This document shows, in pieces, positions 35,721 to 43,195 of a stretch of DNA of 64,000 nucleotides. The notes beneath the pieces are model-generated. The model was not told the DNA's origin and did no database searches. It saw only the letters and a list, made by a program, of their open reading frames with translations. The position numbers and the translations under genes are program-made. Source of the stretch: Neobacillus bataviensis LMG 21833 (GTDB lineage: Bacteria; Bacillota; Bacilli; Bacillales; Cytobacillaceae); the NCBI RefSeq assembly GCF_000307875.1, contig NZ_AJLS01000034.1:1-64000 (forward strand). Direction: 5' to 3'. The stretch's first letter is position 1; every line of letters begins with the position of its first letter.

Positions 35721-36413
35721 TTAACCCTTCTCCACCCTCTTAACCTCTTCATAAGGCTGCACTACAACAAATCCATCGCCCTCAAACCTCATTTGGATCG
35801 ATTCGCCACTGCCTCTTCCGAAGAAGGTCTTTAAACTGATATCCGTTTGAAACTCAGGCTGGAGGTTTCCAGACCAGGCAACCGTGGCGTTCGGATCAGT
35901 AATAACCGGCTGACCCGGCGAAACCCGTAATGTCAACGGCTCATAGTGAGTGGTTATCGCAATCATGCCGGTACCTTCACAGTGGACATTGAATAAACCG
36001 CCAGCCATCATTCCGGCAATCCGCCTCATCAATTTTATCTTCCATTTAATCCCCGGTTCAAATGCCAGCAAGTCGTTTCCATTCACATAGATCGAATCGT
36101 TTTGCAAATTTAGGATAATAATCTTTTTCCCTTCATCAGCAAGATACAATTTCCCCCGGCCGTTGGCTTTCATTAAGGAAGCCCCTTCACCGGTTAACGC
36201 CTTTTTAAAGGCCGTCCCAAGTCCGTGCTCCAAGATGCCTTCGCGATCAAACTTTATTTTCCCATGATAAGCGACCATGGATCCCGCTTTAGCCCATACA
36301 AGGCCATCCAAGTTAACTTCAAGCATGCGCGGAGTTTCTAATTCGAAAAATCCTTCCCCTTTATCCTTTTGTTCCGTCTGTTTAATAAATTCATCCATTG
36401 AATATCTGCTCAC
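35721..36413 (-). CDS. AIM24 family protein
   Basis: A 230-aa protein of the AIM24/TIGR00266 family, a beta-barrel-like fold with repeated glycine-rich strands. Characteristic pieces are VWAKAGSMVAYHGKI, GEGASLMKANGRG, HCEGTGMIAITT and SGNLQPEF near the C terminus. Yeast AIM24 affects mitochondrial organisation; bacterial members are uncharacterised. The start is probably the GTG at 36413, 9 nt after AAGGGAG; an ATG at 36422 directly abuts that site. No terminator other than array 3. Confidence 0.9.
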   Translation of the reverse strand: MSRYSMDEFIKQTEQKDKGEGFFELETPRMLEVNLDGLVWAKAGSMVAYHGKIKFDREGILEHGLGTAFKKALTGEGASLMKANGRGKLYLADEGKKIIILNLQNDSIYVNGNDLLAFEPGIKWKIKLMRRIAGMMAGGLFNVHCEGTGMIAITTHYEPLTLRVSPGQPVITDPNATVAWSGNLQPEFQTDISLKTFFGRGSGESIQMRFEGDGFVVVQPYEEVKRVEKG

Positions 36414-36648
36414 CCAGACCATCTCCCTTCCATAATTGTATTACGTTGAAAAAATGGGAATGTTTCAAATATCTACTTTTAATCGGTGATTTCATCAGCG
36501 GGTATCATTCTAGCAACAACCTTTGCTGTATGAATAACCCCGCCATCTGTTCTGGAAAACAGTTACTTTGATTCTTAACATAGGAATGATGATAATGGCA
36601 CACATTATTAAGACTAACAAGTTATAGGTCGTTGAGGGAGCTTTTGTC

Positions 36649-37368
36649 ATGAAGAAATGGGTTCAATTCGTTATCGCGGTTTTCTGTTTTTATACAAGTG
36701 GTCAAAATAATGTGCTCGCGGAGATGATTAAGAGAGAGCAAGTGGAGCCCACTGGGCATGTGATCTGGGATGTGGCAACACATAAAAAGGTCATCGCTTT
36801 AACATTTGACGATGGCCCCGATCCTGTTTATACGCCTCAGATTCTTGCACTACTCGAGAAGTATGGTGCCCATGCAACATTTTTTCAAATCGGAAACAGA
36901 ATGGAACTGTATCCAGATGTTGTCGAACAAGTTGTCGAGGCTGGTCATGAATTGGGCAATCACTCCATGACACATCCTTACGAAAACAAGGTTGGCTTCC
37001 AACAGATGCGCCACGAAGTCGTTTTGGCAGATCGAATTATCCAAAAATATCAACCAAATCATCCTAAGCTGTTTCGACCGCCCGGAGGATATTTAGACAA
37101 TTCTCTGCTGCAAGAGGCAAGGGAGCTAGGATACAGGGTCGTACTTTGGTCATATCATCAAGAATTAAAAGATTGGTCCCTTCCGGGGGCTCTAAATATC
37201 GCTAATCATGTCATTAGTCATGCACGTAATGGCGATATTATCCTCCTGCATGATGGCGGCGGCGACCGAAGTCAGACCCTCCAGGCTCTAAAGATCTTTC
37301 TACCGGCACTCAAGGAAAAAGGATACAACTTTGTAACTGTATCGGAACTTCTTTCGAATAAAGAATAA
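36649..37368 (+). CDS. Polysaccharide deacetylase family protein, secreted
   Basis: A 239-aa NodB-homology (CE4) enzyme. An N-terminal signal peptide (about 1-24, ending VLAEM) exports it. Catalytic motif 1 is TFDDGPD, motif 2 is GNHSMTHPY with the metal-binding H-S-x-x-H, motif 3 RPPGG, and motif 5 LLHDGGG. It probably deacetylates peptidoglycan sugars or chitooligosaccharides, like Bacillus Pda proteins; the substrate is not resolved. Start ATG with GAGGGAG upstream. Confidence 0.93.
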   Translation: MKKWVQFVIAVFCFYTSGQNNVLAEMIKREQVEPTGHVIWDVATHKKVIALTFDDGPDPVYTPQILALLEKYGAHATFFQIGNRMELYPDVVEQVVEAGHELGNHSMTHPYENKVGFQQMRHEVVLADRIIQKYQPNHPKLFRPPGGYLDNSLLQEARELGYRVVLWSYHQELKDWSLPGALNIANHVISHARNGDIILLHDGGGDRSQTLQALKIFLPALKEKGYNFVTVSELLSNKE

Positions 37369-37383
37369 GAAACTAATGAGATT

Positions 37384-37656
37384 TTAAAAAATATTCCACC
37401 TGGAAATAATGGCTTTTAGCACTGAAATTGTAATAACAAACATTAAAAGCAATACTGCACCGCAAATATAATAGACAATATCCGGACTAAAGCTGTTTTG
37501 ATAAAAAATAAAACCAGACACTCCAAATAGTGCAATCAAAAACAATTCAACCAGAAGGGCAGAAAAAATAAATAGTATATATGGTTTAACAATCTTGGGG
37601 TGGGAGACATGTTTTAATGTCAGCCCTTCCCAACATAAATTTGCTGCTTTCTCCAA
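37384..37656 (-). CDS. Small membrane protein, last gene of the ECF sigma operon
   Basis: About 90 aa with two hydrophobic helices (roughly 24-46 and 58-80). I do not recognise a family. The TTG at 37656 with GAGGTG six nt upstream is my preferred start; the frame is open to 37728 but no ribosome binding site is seen there. It lies 85 nt after the preceding small membrane gene on the same strand, so it may share the sigma factor transcript. Confidence 0.55.
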   Translation of the reverse strand: MEKAANLCWEGLTLKHVSHPKIVKPYILFIFSALLVELFLIALFGVSGFIFYQNSFSPDIVYYICGAVLLLMFVITISVLKAIISRWNIF

Positions 37657-37741
37657 TTCAACCACCTCAGTTGGACAGGCTTTTATACACAGTATGTCCA
37701 GCGAAGGGGATTCTGTACCATTTTTCATAAAAAATTTACTG

Positions 37742-38050
37742 TTATGGTTTTGGATTAATGCTTAACGATGCAATCACCATTAAAAGGGTAAAAATGAGTA
37801 AAAAGATATTAAGAGAAAGCCCCCAAATGGCATATAATCTCGATCTTCTCAGGGTCACTAGCCCCGCGAGTCCGAGAAAAAAGCCTACAATTGGCAATTG
37901 AAGGATAAAGAGCCCGGGAAACTCTGAGTTCTTTATTAATAGAGCAACATTTAAACCGGCTAAGGAGATTAGCGCAATCAGAAAAGATAAAAATCCCGAT
38001 ATTGTCGGAAGGCGTCTGTTGCCTCTTTTTTTCTTTATTCCCAGTTCCAT
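37742..38050 (-). CDS. Small membrane protein coupled to the anti-sigma gene
   Basis: A 102-aa protein with a basic start (MELGIKKKRGNRR) and three hydrophobic segments (about 17-38, 46-64 and 73-95). AGGGGAGG lies 7 nt before the ATG, inside the anti-sigma gene end, and the two genes overlap by 16 nt. Placement suggests a part in sigma factor signalling or in the envelope response. No known family recognised. Confidence 0.75.
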   Translation of the reverse strand: MELGIKKKRGNRRLPTISGFLSFLIALISLAGLNVALLIKNSEFPGLFILQLPIVGFFLGLAGLVTLRRSRLYAIWGLSLNIFLLIFTLLMVIASLSINPKP

Positions 38051-39057
38051 AGTTTTACCTCCCCTACCTTCATCGTACTAATTTCTTTTACATTTTCTAG
38101 CTTTCTCAATTCTTCCGTCGGGCCGGTGATCACAGCACCATACACCTTGATACCGTGTTTCTTAATATAGGCTATGCGGCTTTTCAGGGACAATGATTTA
38201 GCCCGGGCGACCTTTTCAGCAATCGATTCGTTTTTTTCAAGCAACGACAAAATATCGAGAAACACTTCTTCATTTGTCTGATTATCTGTTTTAAATGGGG
38301 ACCAGGTAGTCGGATCATATTGTGCCGGGTAGCCGAGCGGAGTAATTGGCACCCCTTCACCATCCACCTGTGCCGCATCCAACCCTGTATCTACCGCCAG
38401 CCAGCGAAGTTCCATATTCTTGGGCAGAATTTTCTTCAGTTCCTCCGGTTTCATTACATCGTTTAATGATATATATACCTCAGCAACAGTCCCATTAGGA
38501 AGCTTATTTAACATATCCCATTGATCCCTTCTATTAAACGGAACGGATGCTTTAGGGTGAAACAAGACCTCTGTATCCTTATCCGGATATTCCGCTAACG
38601 GCCTATCTAGATTCAAATTCTTCTTAGGAAAGTTAGCCTTGTCTAACAAAAAGTCAATATCATAGTTACCTGCCTTGTAATCTTCCTTGCCAATTTTCTT
38701 ATATACGTCAAAGTTGATATTCATTGAAAAAAAGCCAATGTCATGTTCTAAGCGAAGCTCTTCCAAACTCATATTTGGCTCGGTCACATAAATCGTTTTC
38801 GTGACAACATCAATCAGACGGTTTGCCCTATCGCCAATGGCATAGTACATGTAGGAGGCCAACGTCATGACAGGAACAATTAATAACAGAATGGCCAGAC
38901 TGATCATGATATTCGTCCTGCGGGCCATATTTTTCCCAATCGTGACGATCTCCGTTTGGCTCTTTTCTGAATAAGGGTGAACTCCACTTACTTCATTCAG
39001 TGATTCCTTTAAATAATCTTGATAATCTTCTTCGAAACCCTTCTTTTCATCACTCAT
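38035..39057 (-). CDS. Membrane-bound anti-sigma factor (Sigma_reg_N / Sigma_reg_C type)
   Basis: A 340-aa protein with a cytoplasmic N-terminal part (about 1-48), one membrane helix (about 50-70) and a large extracytoplasmic region. The last 170 residues (AEVYISLNDVMKPEELKKIL... to AVITGPTEELRKLENVKEIS) fit the Sigma_reg_C domain found in Bacillus anti-sigma factors. It should hold the ECF sigma factor inactive at the membrane until an envelope signal arrives. It overlaps the sigma gene by 8 nt (ATGAGTGA). Confidence 0.87.
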   Translation of the reverse strand: MSDEKKGFEEDYQDYLKESLNEVSGVHPYSEKSQTEIVTIGKNMARRTNIMISLAILLLIVPVMTLASYMYYAIGDRANRLIDVVTKTIYVTEPNMSLEELRLEHDIGFFSMNINFDVYKKIGKEDYKAGNYDIDFLLDKANFPKKNLNLDRPLAEYPDKDTEVLFHPKASVPFNRRDQWDMLNKLPNGTVAEVYISLNDVMKPEELKKILPKNMELRWLAVDTGLDAAQVDGEGVPITPLGYPAQYDPTTWSPFKTDNQTNEEVFLDILSLLEKNESIAEKVARAKSLSLKSRIAYIKKHGIKVYGAVITGPTEELRKLENVKEISTMKVGEVKLWNWE

Positions 39058-39544
39058 CTGCCTTCTTCCTTTCCTTCACTTTGTCCATGACTTTCTTGCG
39101 GCCCCTATGCAAGTTGCTTTTCAGCGTATTTATGTTCATTTCCAAAATTTCCGCTGCTTCATTGTAGGTAAGCTGATGTAAATCACATAACAGTAATACA
39201 TGCCGTTCCTGTTCTTTTAATGAATGAATGTCGTTTAATAATAATTGAAAACTCTCTTTCTCTAGCAGCCTTTTTTCCGGAGTTTCCTTTAAAGAATCTC
39301 TCTCTTCCAATTGATCCTGAATGACCAAACGTTTATTTTTTCGTTGGAAATCAATAAAGGCATGAAAGGCAACCTTAAACAGCCATGCGCGAATATTGGA
39401 GATTTCATAGTCCTCAAGATGCAAATAAGCCCGGTAAAAAGCCTCATGAACCAAATCCTCAGCGATATAATGATCCTTTGAAAGGGAGTACAGATATCGG
39501 TATAAATCATTTACATGTTCACGATAAGCCTGATCCAGTTCCAC
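39050..39544 (-). CDS. ECF-subfamily RNA polymerase sigma factor
   Basis: A 164-aa sigma-70 family factor of the ECF group. Region 2 (about 8-70) contains YRYLYSLSKDHYIAEDLVHEAFYRAYLHL, and region 4 (about 105-155) contains HVLLLCDLHQLTYNEAAEILEMNINTLKSNLHRGR. The start is the GTG at 39544 with AAGGGGGAACAGGA upstream. It is first in an operon with its anti-sigma factor and two small membrane proteins. A matching ECF promoter precedes it, implying autoregulation. It resembles SigM/SigV-type factors but I cannot name an orthologue. Confidence 0.93.
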   Translation of the reverse strand: MELDQAYREHVNDLYRYLYSLSKDHYIAEDLVHEAFYRAYLHLEDYEISNIRAWLFKVAFHAFIDFQRKNKRLVIQDQLEERDSLKETPEKRLLEKESFQLLLNDIHSLKEQERHVLLLCDLHQLTYNEAAEILEMNINTLKSNLHRGRKKVMDKVKERKKADE

Positions 39545-39569
39545 TCCTGTTCCCCCTTTCACCCTAACC

Positions 39570-39595
39570 ACGTATAACGATAGCAAAAGGTTGCA
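39570..39595 (-). promoter_or_regulatory. ECF-type autoregulatory promoter
   Basis: Minus strand GCAACC, 16-nt spacer starting TTTTGC, then CGTG. This AAC-N16-17-CGT layout is the ECF sigma consensus. It lies 25 nt upstream of the sigma gene start. Confidence 0.6.
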
Positions 39596-39610
39596 GATTT
39601 GGAAATTTTT

Positions 39611-39645
39611 TATTAAAAAACACCGTCCAAAAAAATGAACGGTGT
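39611..39645 (-). terminator. Terminator of the methyltransferase gene
   Basis: ACACCGT and ACGGTGT (with extra T-A pairs) form the stem, followed on the minus strand by TTTTTTAATAAAAAA. Confidence 0.85.
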
Positions 39646-39651
39646 CAGAAT

Positions 39652-40569
39652 TTATTTATGAACAACTAAATGAGCGAAGTGAAAATGGTCAAAGGCATGT
39701 AAATCGTCGTCTCTGTCTGTAAAATACAATTCTTCAATATTGGCAGGAGATAGATTTTCATATAGCAGCATGTTGCAATCTTGGAGTTCCCGGTCCAGTT
39801 CAAATGGATCGAAGCCAGTGATCATCGGCTCTCCCGTAGTAGCAGTAATTTGCCGCATTTGGATGAGTTTCTTTGAGGCCAATTGATCATTAAAAGCCGT
39901 GTCATCAAGATAATCAAAGACAAAGGAGCTGCCGTTTAAAGACATTTCTGAAATGGCAGTAAGAAGGTTAAAGAAATCAGGTTTCTCTAAGTACATGACG
40001 ACACCTAACAAACTAAAATAGGCAAATTGCTCGGCATCATAGCCGCTTTTTTTCAGTTCCTCAGACAAAGAACCGTGTTTAAAATCAACGGGAACAAATT
40101 TTACGTTTGCAGGAATGGCAAAACCCATTTCTTGTAGGCGATTAATTTTGAATGCTTGGGTTGCGGGGTGGTCGACTTCATAGATGATAAAATCTTCCGG
40201 CAAGTTTTTCTGACGCAGGGCAAAAGTATCTAGGCCAGCGCCTAAAATCACATATTGTCTTACACCACGCTCAATCGCAGACATCAGACTGTCTTCTGCA
40301 TATCGTGCCCGGCTGACTAATTGAGGAACAGTCTGATTGTTCATCACCCACTCTAATTTTTCGTCCAATGATTTCAAGGATTCACTCTTTTCCGGATTAA
40401 AAAAAGAAATAGCATTCGCCCAATTGGTGCCGATCAGCTGTTTTTCCTCATCACGTAAAAGTGAATGAGCAGTCCGATCATTAAAAATGGGCTTGCTGCT
40501 GTTCAATGCATGATATCCCCTGGCAAAGCAGCTGACTAACGCGGTTAAACTTTCCTTATTAGCTTCCAC
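39652..40569 (-). CDS. Class I SAM-dependent methyltransferase, LCMT/Ppm1-like family
   Basis: A 305-aa methyltransferase of the leucine carboxyl methyltransferase-like family (TIGR00027 type). The SAM-binding motif is QYVILGAGLDTFALR (near 105-120), then IYEVDHPATQAFK (acidic loop) and FVPVDFKHGSL. The N-terminal part shows the typical RTAHSLLRDEEKQLI. Bacterial members methylate small molecules or are uncharacterised; no partner genes suggest a pathway. The start is a GTG at 40569 after AGGGGGAG. Strong tandem promoters and a 5' hairpin precede it. Confidence 0.88.
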   Translation of the reverse strand: MEANKESLTALVSCFARGYHALNSSKPIFNDRTAHSLLRDEEKQLIGTNWANAISFFNPEKSESLKSLDEKLEWVMNNQTVPQLVSRARYAEDSLMSAIERGVRQYVILGAGLDTFALRQKNLPEDFIIYEVDHPATQAFKINRLQEMGFAIPANVKFVPVDFKHGSLSEELKKSGYDAEQFAYFSLLGVVMYLEKPDFFNLLTAISEMSLNGSSFVFDYLDDTAFNDQLASKKLIQMRQITATTGEPMITGFDPFELDRELQDCNMLLYENLSPANIEELYFTDRDDDLHAFDHFHFAHLVVHK

Positions 40570-40582
40570 GATAACTCCCCCT

Positions 40583-40619
40583 AAAAAAAGAAAACTCCCA
40601 GCAAAATATTTGCTAGGAG
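40583..40619 (-). terminator. Terminator-like hairpin at the 5' end of the methyltransferase mRNA
   Basis: On the minus strand CTCCTAGCAAA pairs with TTTGCTGGGAG around a 3-nt loop, followed by TTTTCTTTTTTT, 13 nt before the start codon. No gene lies upstream on this strand, so it is in the gene's own leader. Confidence 0.75.
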
Positions 40620-40622
40620 AAT

Positions 40623-40651
40623 ATTGTATGACGGGATCATTAACATGTCAA
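40623..40651 (-). promoter_or_regulatory. Sigma-A promoter P2 of the methyltransferase gene
   Basis: Minus strand TTGACA (40646-40651), 17-nt spacer, TACAAT (40623-40628). Confidence 0.75.
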
Positions 40652-40660
40652 TAAATTTAT

Positions 40661-40689
40661 ATTATAGCACACGTTTTATAAAAAGTCAA
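40661..40689 (-). promoter_or_regulatory. Sigma-A promoter P1 of the methyltransferase gene
   Basis: Minus strand TTGACT (40684-40689), 17-nt spacer, TATAAT (40661-40666). Confidence 0.8.
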
Positions 40690-40883
40690 TAAAATTATTT
40701 ACTACACCCAGCGTTAACAGTATCGACACAGATGTTTTATAATTCCCGCTTTCATATGCTGTTCCATCAAGTTAAAATATAATGGTATAACTACGATGTC
40801 AATTGTCGTTATTATTTTTTCACCCTAATATAAAAAAAGTAAATATAAATTATTAAATATTCTAATATAGATGGAGTGTAGAA

Positions 40884-41768
40884 ATGAATTTTAACAAACT
40901 AGAAGCGTTCATTTTGGTTGTCGAGAAAAAAAGCTTTTCAGAAGCAGCTGCCACCTTAAAAAGTTCACAGCCAACTACAAGCCTTAAAATAAAGAGTTTG
41001 GAAGAAGAGCTTGGAATGGAACTTTTGGAACGAGGCACATCGGGAATACAGCCAACCGCTGCCGGAAAGCTTGTTTATCAAGCCGCTAAAGAAGTAACAC
41101 AAAGATGGCGCAGGTTGGAGGATGAACTTCACGGTCTTCAAGATACATTAACCGGAACCTTGACCATCGGTGCCAGTACCATTCCTGGAACATATCTTGT
41201 GCCAGGTTGGATTAAAACATTCAGAAACCTTTACCCAAAGGTAGATGTAACCATTGAAATCGGTGATTCTAAGAAAATCCTCGATAAACTGTTAGATCAT
41301 CAAATTGATGTAGGAATAATTGGCCTCGAGCAAGAGTCAACCAAACTTCAATTCAGGCCGATTGCCACTGATTCACTCGTATTGATTACACCAAATGGAC
41401 ACTCGATGATCCATTCAGACGACCCGGAGTTTAAGCAGATCAAACAATATGATTTTGTTTTAAGAGAACAAGGGTCAGGTACGAGGAAGGTAATGGAGGA
41501 TTATCTGTCCGTCCATGAGTGTTCACTTTCCGATTTGCACTCTGTTGTCTCCATCGGCAGTACCGAAGCTGTTATCGCTGCAGTAGAAGCAGGACTTGGT
41601 ATCAGTTTTATCTCGAAGCTGGCTGCATTGCCAGCCGCAAAGGCAGGTCGGATCCAAATTATTGAAAAATTCGAACCCTATCTTAGAAACTTTTATTTTA
41701 CTTCTCTGACGGATACGGTAGACCGACCCATCATTAAAGAATTTACGGAGCTTTTATTTAAGCGGTGA
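40884..41768 (+). CDS. LysR family transcriptional regulator
   Basis: A 294-aa LysR regulator. The N-terminal winged HTH is at about 3-60 (FSEAAATLKSSQPTTSLKIKSLEEELG) and the effector domain at about 90-290 (LTIGASTIPGTYLVPGWIKTF). Relatives in this branch include CysL- and CbbR-like regulators of sulfur or carbon genes. It lies 45 nt upstream of an ECF-transporter S component and a TudS-like desulfidase in the same direction. This suggests that it senses the imported compound or its product. GGAG lies 8 nt before the ATG. Confidence 0.92.
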   Translation: MNFNKLEAFILVVEKKSFSEAAATLKSSQPTTSLKIKSLEEELGMELLERGTSGIQPTAAGKLVYQAAKEVTQRWRRLEDELHGLQDTLTGTLTIGASTIPGTYLVPGWIKTFRNLYPKVDVTIEIGDSKKILDKLLDHQIDVGIIGLEQESTKLQFRPIATDSLVLITPNGHSMIHSDDPEFKQIKQYDFVLREQGSGTRKVMEDYLSVHECSLSDLHSVVSIGSTEAVIAAVEAGLGISFISKLAALPAAKAGRIQIIEKFEPYLRNFYFTSLTDTVDRPIIKEFTELLFKR

Positions 41769-41813
41769 TGCAAAGGGATTTTAATATTTTTTTATAAATG
41801 AGGGGGAAGGTTT

Positions 41814-42389
41814 ATGAAAGTAAGTAAAACTATGATTTTAACTTATTCTGCAATGGGAATTGCTTTAAACGTCATTTTAGGAACCGTTGTCTCATCAATG
41901 AAAATTCCTTTATTATTTCTTGATACGATTGGTACGGTTTTAGTCGCCGTCTTATTCGGCCCATGGTGGGGAGCATTAGCTGGCGGACTGACAAACGTTG
42001 TCCTTGGGGCCACAACAGGCCCATCTGCGATGTTCTTTGGGCTTGTTAACATTGCCATTGCGTTGGTGGCTGGTTACATGGCGAAAAAGTTTGATTTCAG
42101 GAAATGGTATATCGCCCTTATCACAGGAATTATGTTATCGATTATTGCGCCACTTATTGGGACACCGATTGCTGTTGCCGTATACGGGGGATTAAATGGC
42201 AGCGGGATGGATTTAGTCGTCTTATGGATGAGATCAGCAGGTGAAAGTGTCTTTGCCTCGACATTTATTTCAAGGATAACCGGCAATTTTGTCGATAAAA
42301 TCATTACGTGCTTGCTTGTTATGTTTATGATAGCCCGCTTGCCAAATCTAGCAAAGATCGTGAATAAGGAGAAGAAAAATGCAGCGTAG
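41814..42389 (+). CDS. ECF transporter S component (CD3073-like)
   Basis: A 191-aa protein with five or six membrane helices. FLDTIGTVLVAVLFGPWWGALAGGLTNVVLG is the typical S-component pattern, in which the small-residue helix faces the shared EcfT subunit. S components bind the substrate and use the EcfAA'T energy module, which is encoded elsewhere. It overlaps the downstream desulfidase gene by 11 nt, implying a functional pair. Pairing with a TudS-like enzyme, as in the Clostridioides CD3073-CD3072 annotation, suggests a thiolated nucleobase or cofactor as substrate. That is inference. Confidence 0.85.
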   Translation: MKVSKTMILTYSAMGIALNVILGTVVSSMKIPLLFLDTIGTVLVAVLFGPWWGALAGGLTNVVLGATTGPSAMFFGLVNIAIALVAGYMAKKFDFRKWYIALITGIMLSIIAPLIGTPIAVAVYGGLNGSGMDLVVLWMRSAGESVFASTFISRITGNFVDKIITCLLVMFMIARLPNLAKIVNKEKKNAA

Positions 42390-42843
42390 TAAAAAGATTT
42401 TACTAGTTTCTCATTGTATCCTAAACCAGAATACAGTCATTGAAGATGAGGCACGAGCAGAAGGTGCTGTCCTTTCAGCTGTTGAGTGGGCAATGAAAGC
42501 AGGCTACGGATTTCTCCAGCTGCCATGCCCGGAATTTACCTTTCTCGGACTTAATCGACCATCGATGACGTACGAACAATACAATACACCCGAATACAGG
42601 CAACATTGCCGGGAGATTCTAAAGCCTGTCCTTATACAAGCTGAAGACTATATGAAAAATGATTATGAAATTGTCGGTTTGCTAGGGATTCAGAGTAGTC
42701 CATCGTGTGACCCGACCCGCGGCATTTTTATGGAAGAGCTGGCGGCGATGTTTGACGAAAAAGGGATAACATTGAATACCCTCTGGTATTTGCCAAACAC
42801 GAGTGAACCGGAATTTAAGAGTAATGTTCACTTTATCAAATAA
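42379..42843 (+). CDS. TudS-related putative desulfidase (CD3072-like)
   Basis: A 154-aa protein related to thiouracil desulfidase TudS (DUF523). Three cysteines are spaced as expected for the [4Fe-4S] cluster: Cys13 in SHCILNQ, Cys50 in LPCPEF, and Cys110 in SSPSCDPT. TudS removes sulfur from 2-thiouracil using a cluster with one open iron site. The 11-nt overlap with the S-component gene and the LysR gene upstream form a three-gene unit. Substrate unproven. AAGGAG precedes the ATG, and a terminator follows. Confidence 0.83.
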   Translation: MQRSKKILLVSHCILNQNTVIEDEARAEGAVLSAVEWAMKAGYGFLQLPCPEFTFLGLNRPSMTYEQYNTPEYRQHCREILKPVLIQAEDYMKNDYEIVGLLGIQSSPSCDPTRGIFMEELAAMFDEKGITLNTLWYLPNTSEPEFKSNVHFIK

Positions 42844-42854
42844 GATGCAGAATT

Positions 42855-42887
42855 AAGCCAGCTGTCTTTCAGTTGGCTTTTATTTAT
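42855..42887 (+). terminator. Terminator of the desulfidase operon
   Basis: AAGCCAGCTG and CAGTTGGCTT form a 10-bp stem (one G-T) with a 5-nt loop, followed by TTATTTATT. Confidence 0.85.
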
Positions 42888-43043
42888 TCAAATCCATTCC
42901 TTCCATGAAAAATGAAAGTCTAGAATTAATAAAACACCTAAGATGATGAATCCAATTACATTTTCAATTGTTGCGCTAATAATCCAGACTTTTATTGCAT
43001 CCTTAGATGGTCTTCCTTGAGGTTCATTCATTTGAGAATACAT
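42888..43043 (-). pseudogene. N-terminal fragment resembling a YdbS-like PH-domain membrane protein
   Basis: A 51-codon frame starting at ATG 43043 (AAGGTG 6-7 nt upstream). The start MYSQMNEPQGRPSKDAIKVW plus a hydrophobic helix looks like the first 50 residues of bacterial PH-domain (bPH2) proteins such as YdbS, normally about 160 aa. It stops after LDFHFSWKEWI, right before the terminator of the neighbouring operon, with no continuation in another frame. It is probably a relic of a deletion. It could be a genuine short membrane protein, since the ribosome binding site is intact. Confidence 0.5.
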
Positions 43044-43144
43044 AAAAAGACACCTTCTATTCCAGGTTGATAAAAGGTACTTCTTGTCATTACTACGTTC
43101 TAATTGAACCATAAGTTTCAAAAAATAGGGTGAAGCAAAAGGAC

Positions 43145-43180
43145 GGATTATATGATTCTTTTATGGGGGGCATATAATCC
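43145..43180 (-). terminator. Hairpin after the ABC transporter operon
   Basis: GGATTATATG and CATATAATCC form a perfect 10-bp stem with a 16-nt loop, 15 nt after the ATPase stop codon. The following minus-strand T run (GTCCTTTTGC) is weak. Confidence 0.45.
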
Positions 43181-43195
43181 GCCCCCTGACAGAAG

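Larger units (their letters stand above)
40570..40883. other. Divergent promoter region of the methyltransferase and lysR genes
   Basis: A 314-bp gap. The left half holds a hairpin (40583-40619) and two sigma-A promoters firing leftward (40623-40651 and 40661-40689). The right half is A+T-rich with several TATAAT-like runs and presumably holds the LysR operator and promoter, but no clear T-N11-A palindrome stood out. Confidence 0.6.

Noticed and set aside
35240-35834. Long open frames on both strands with 17-aa repeats (for example 35297-35743 plus, 35301-35834 plus, 35240-35752 minus)
   Set aside because: They arise because the 51-bp hairpin unit is a multiple of three and lacks stops. Several overlapping frames are open at once, none has a good ribosome binding site of its own, and two overlap real genes.
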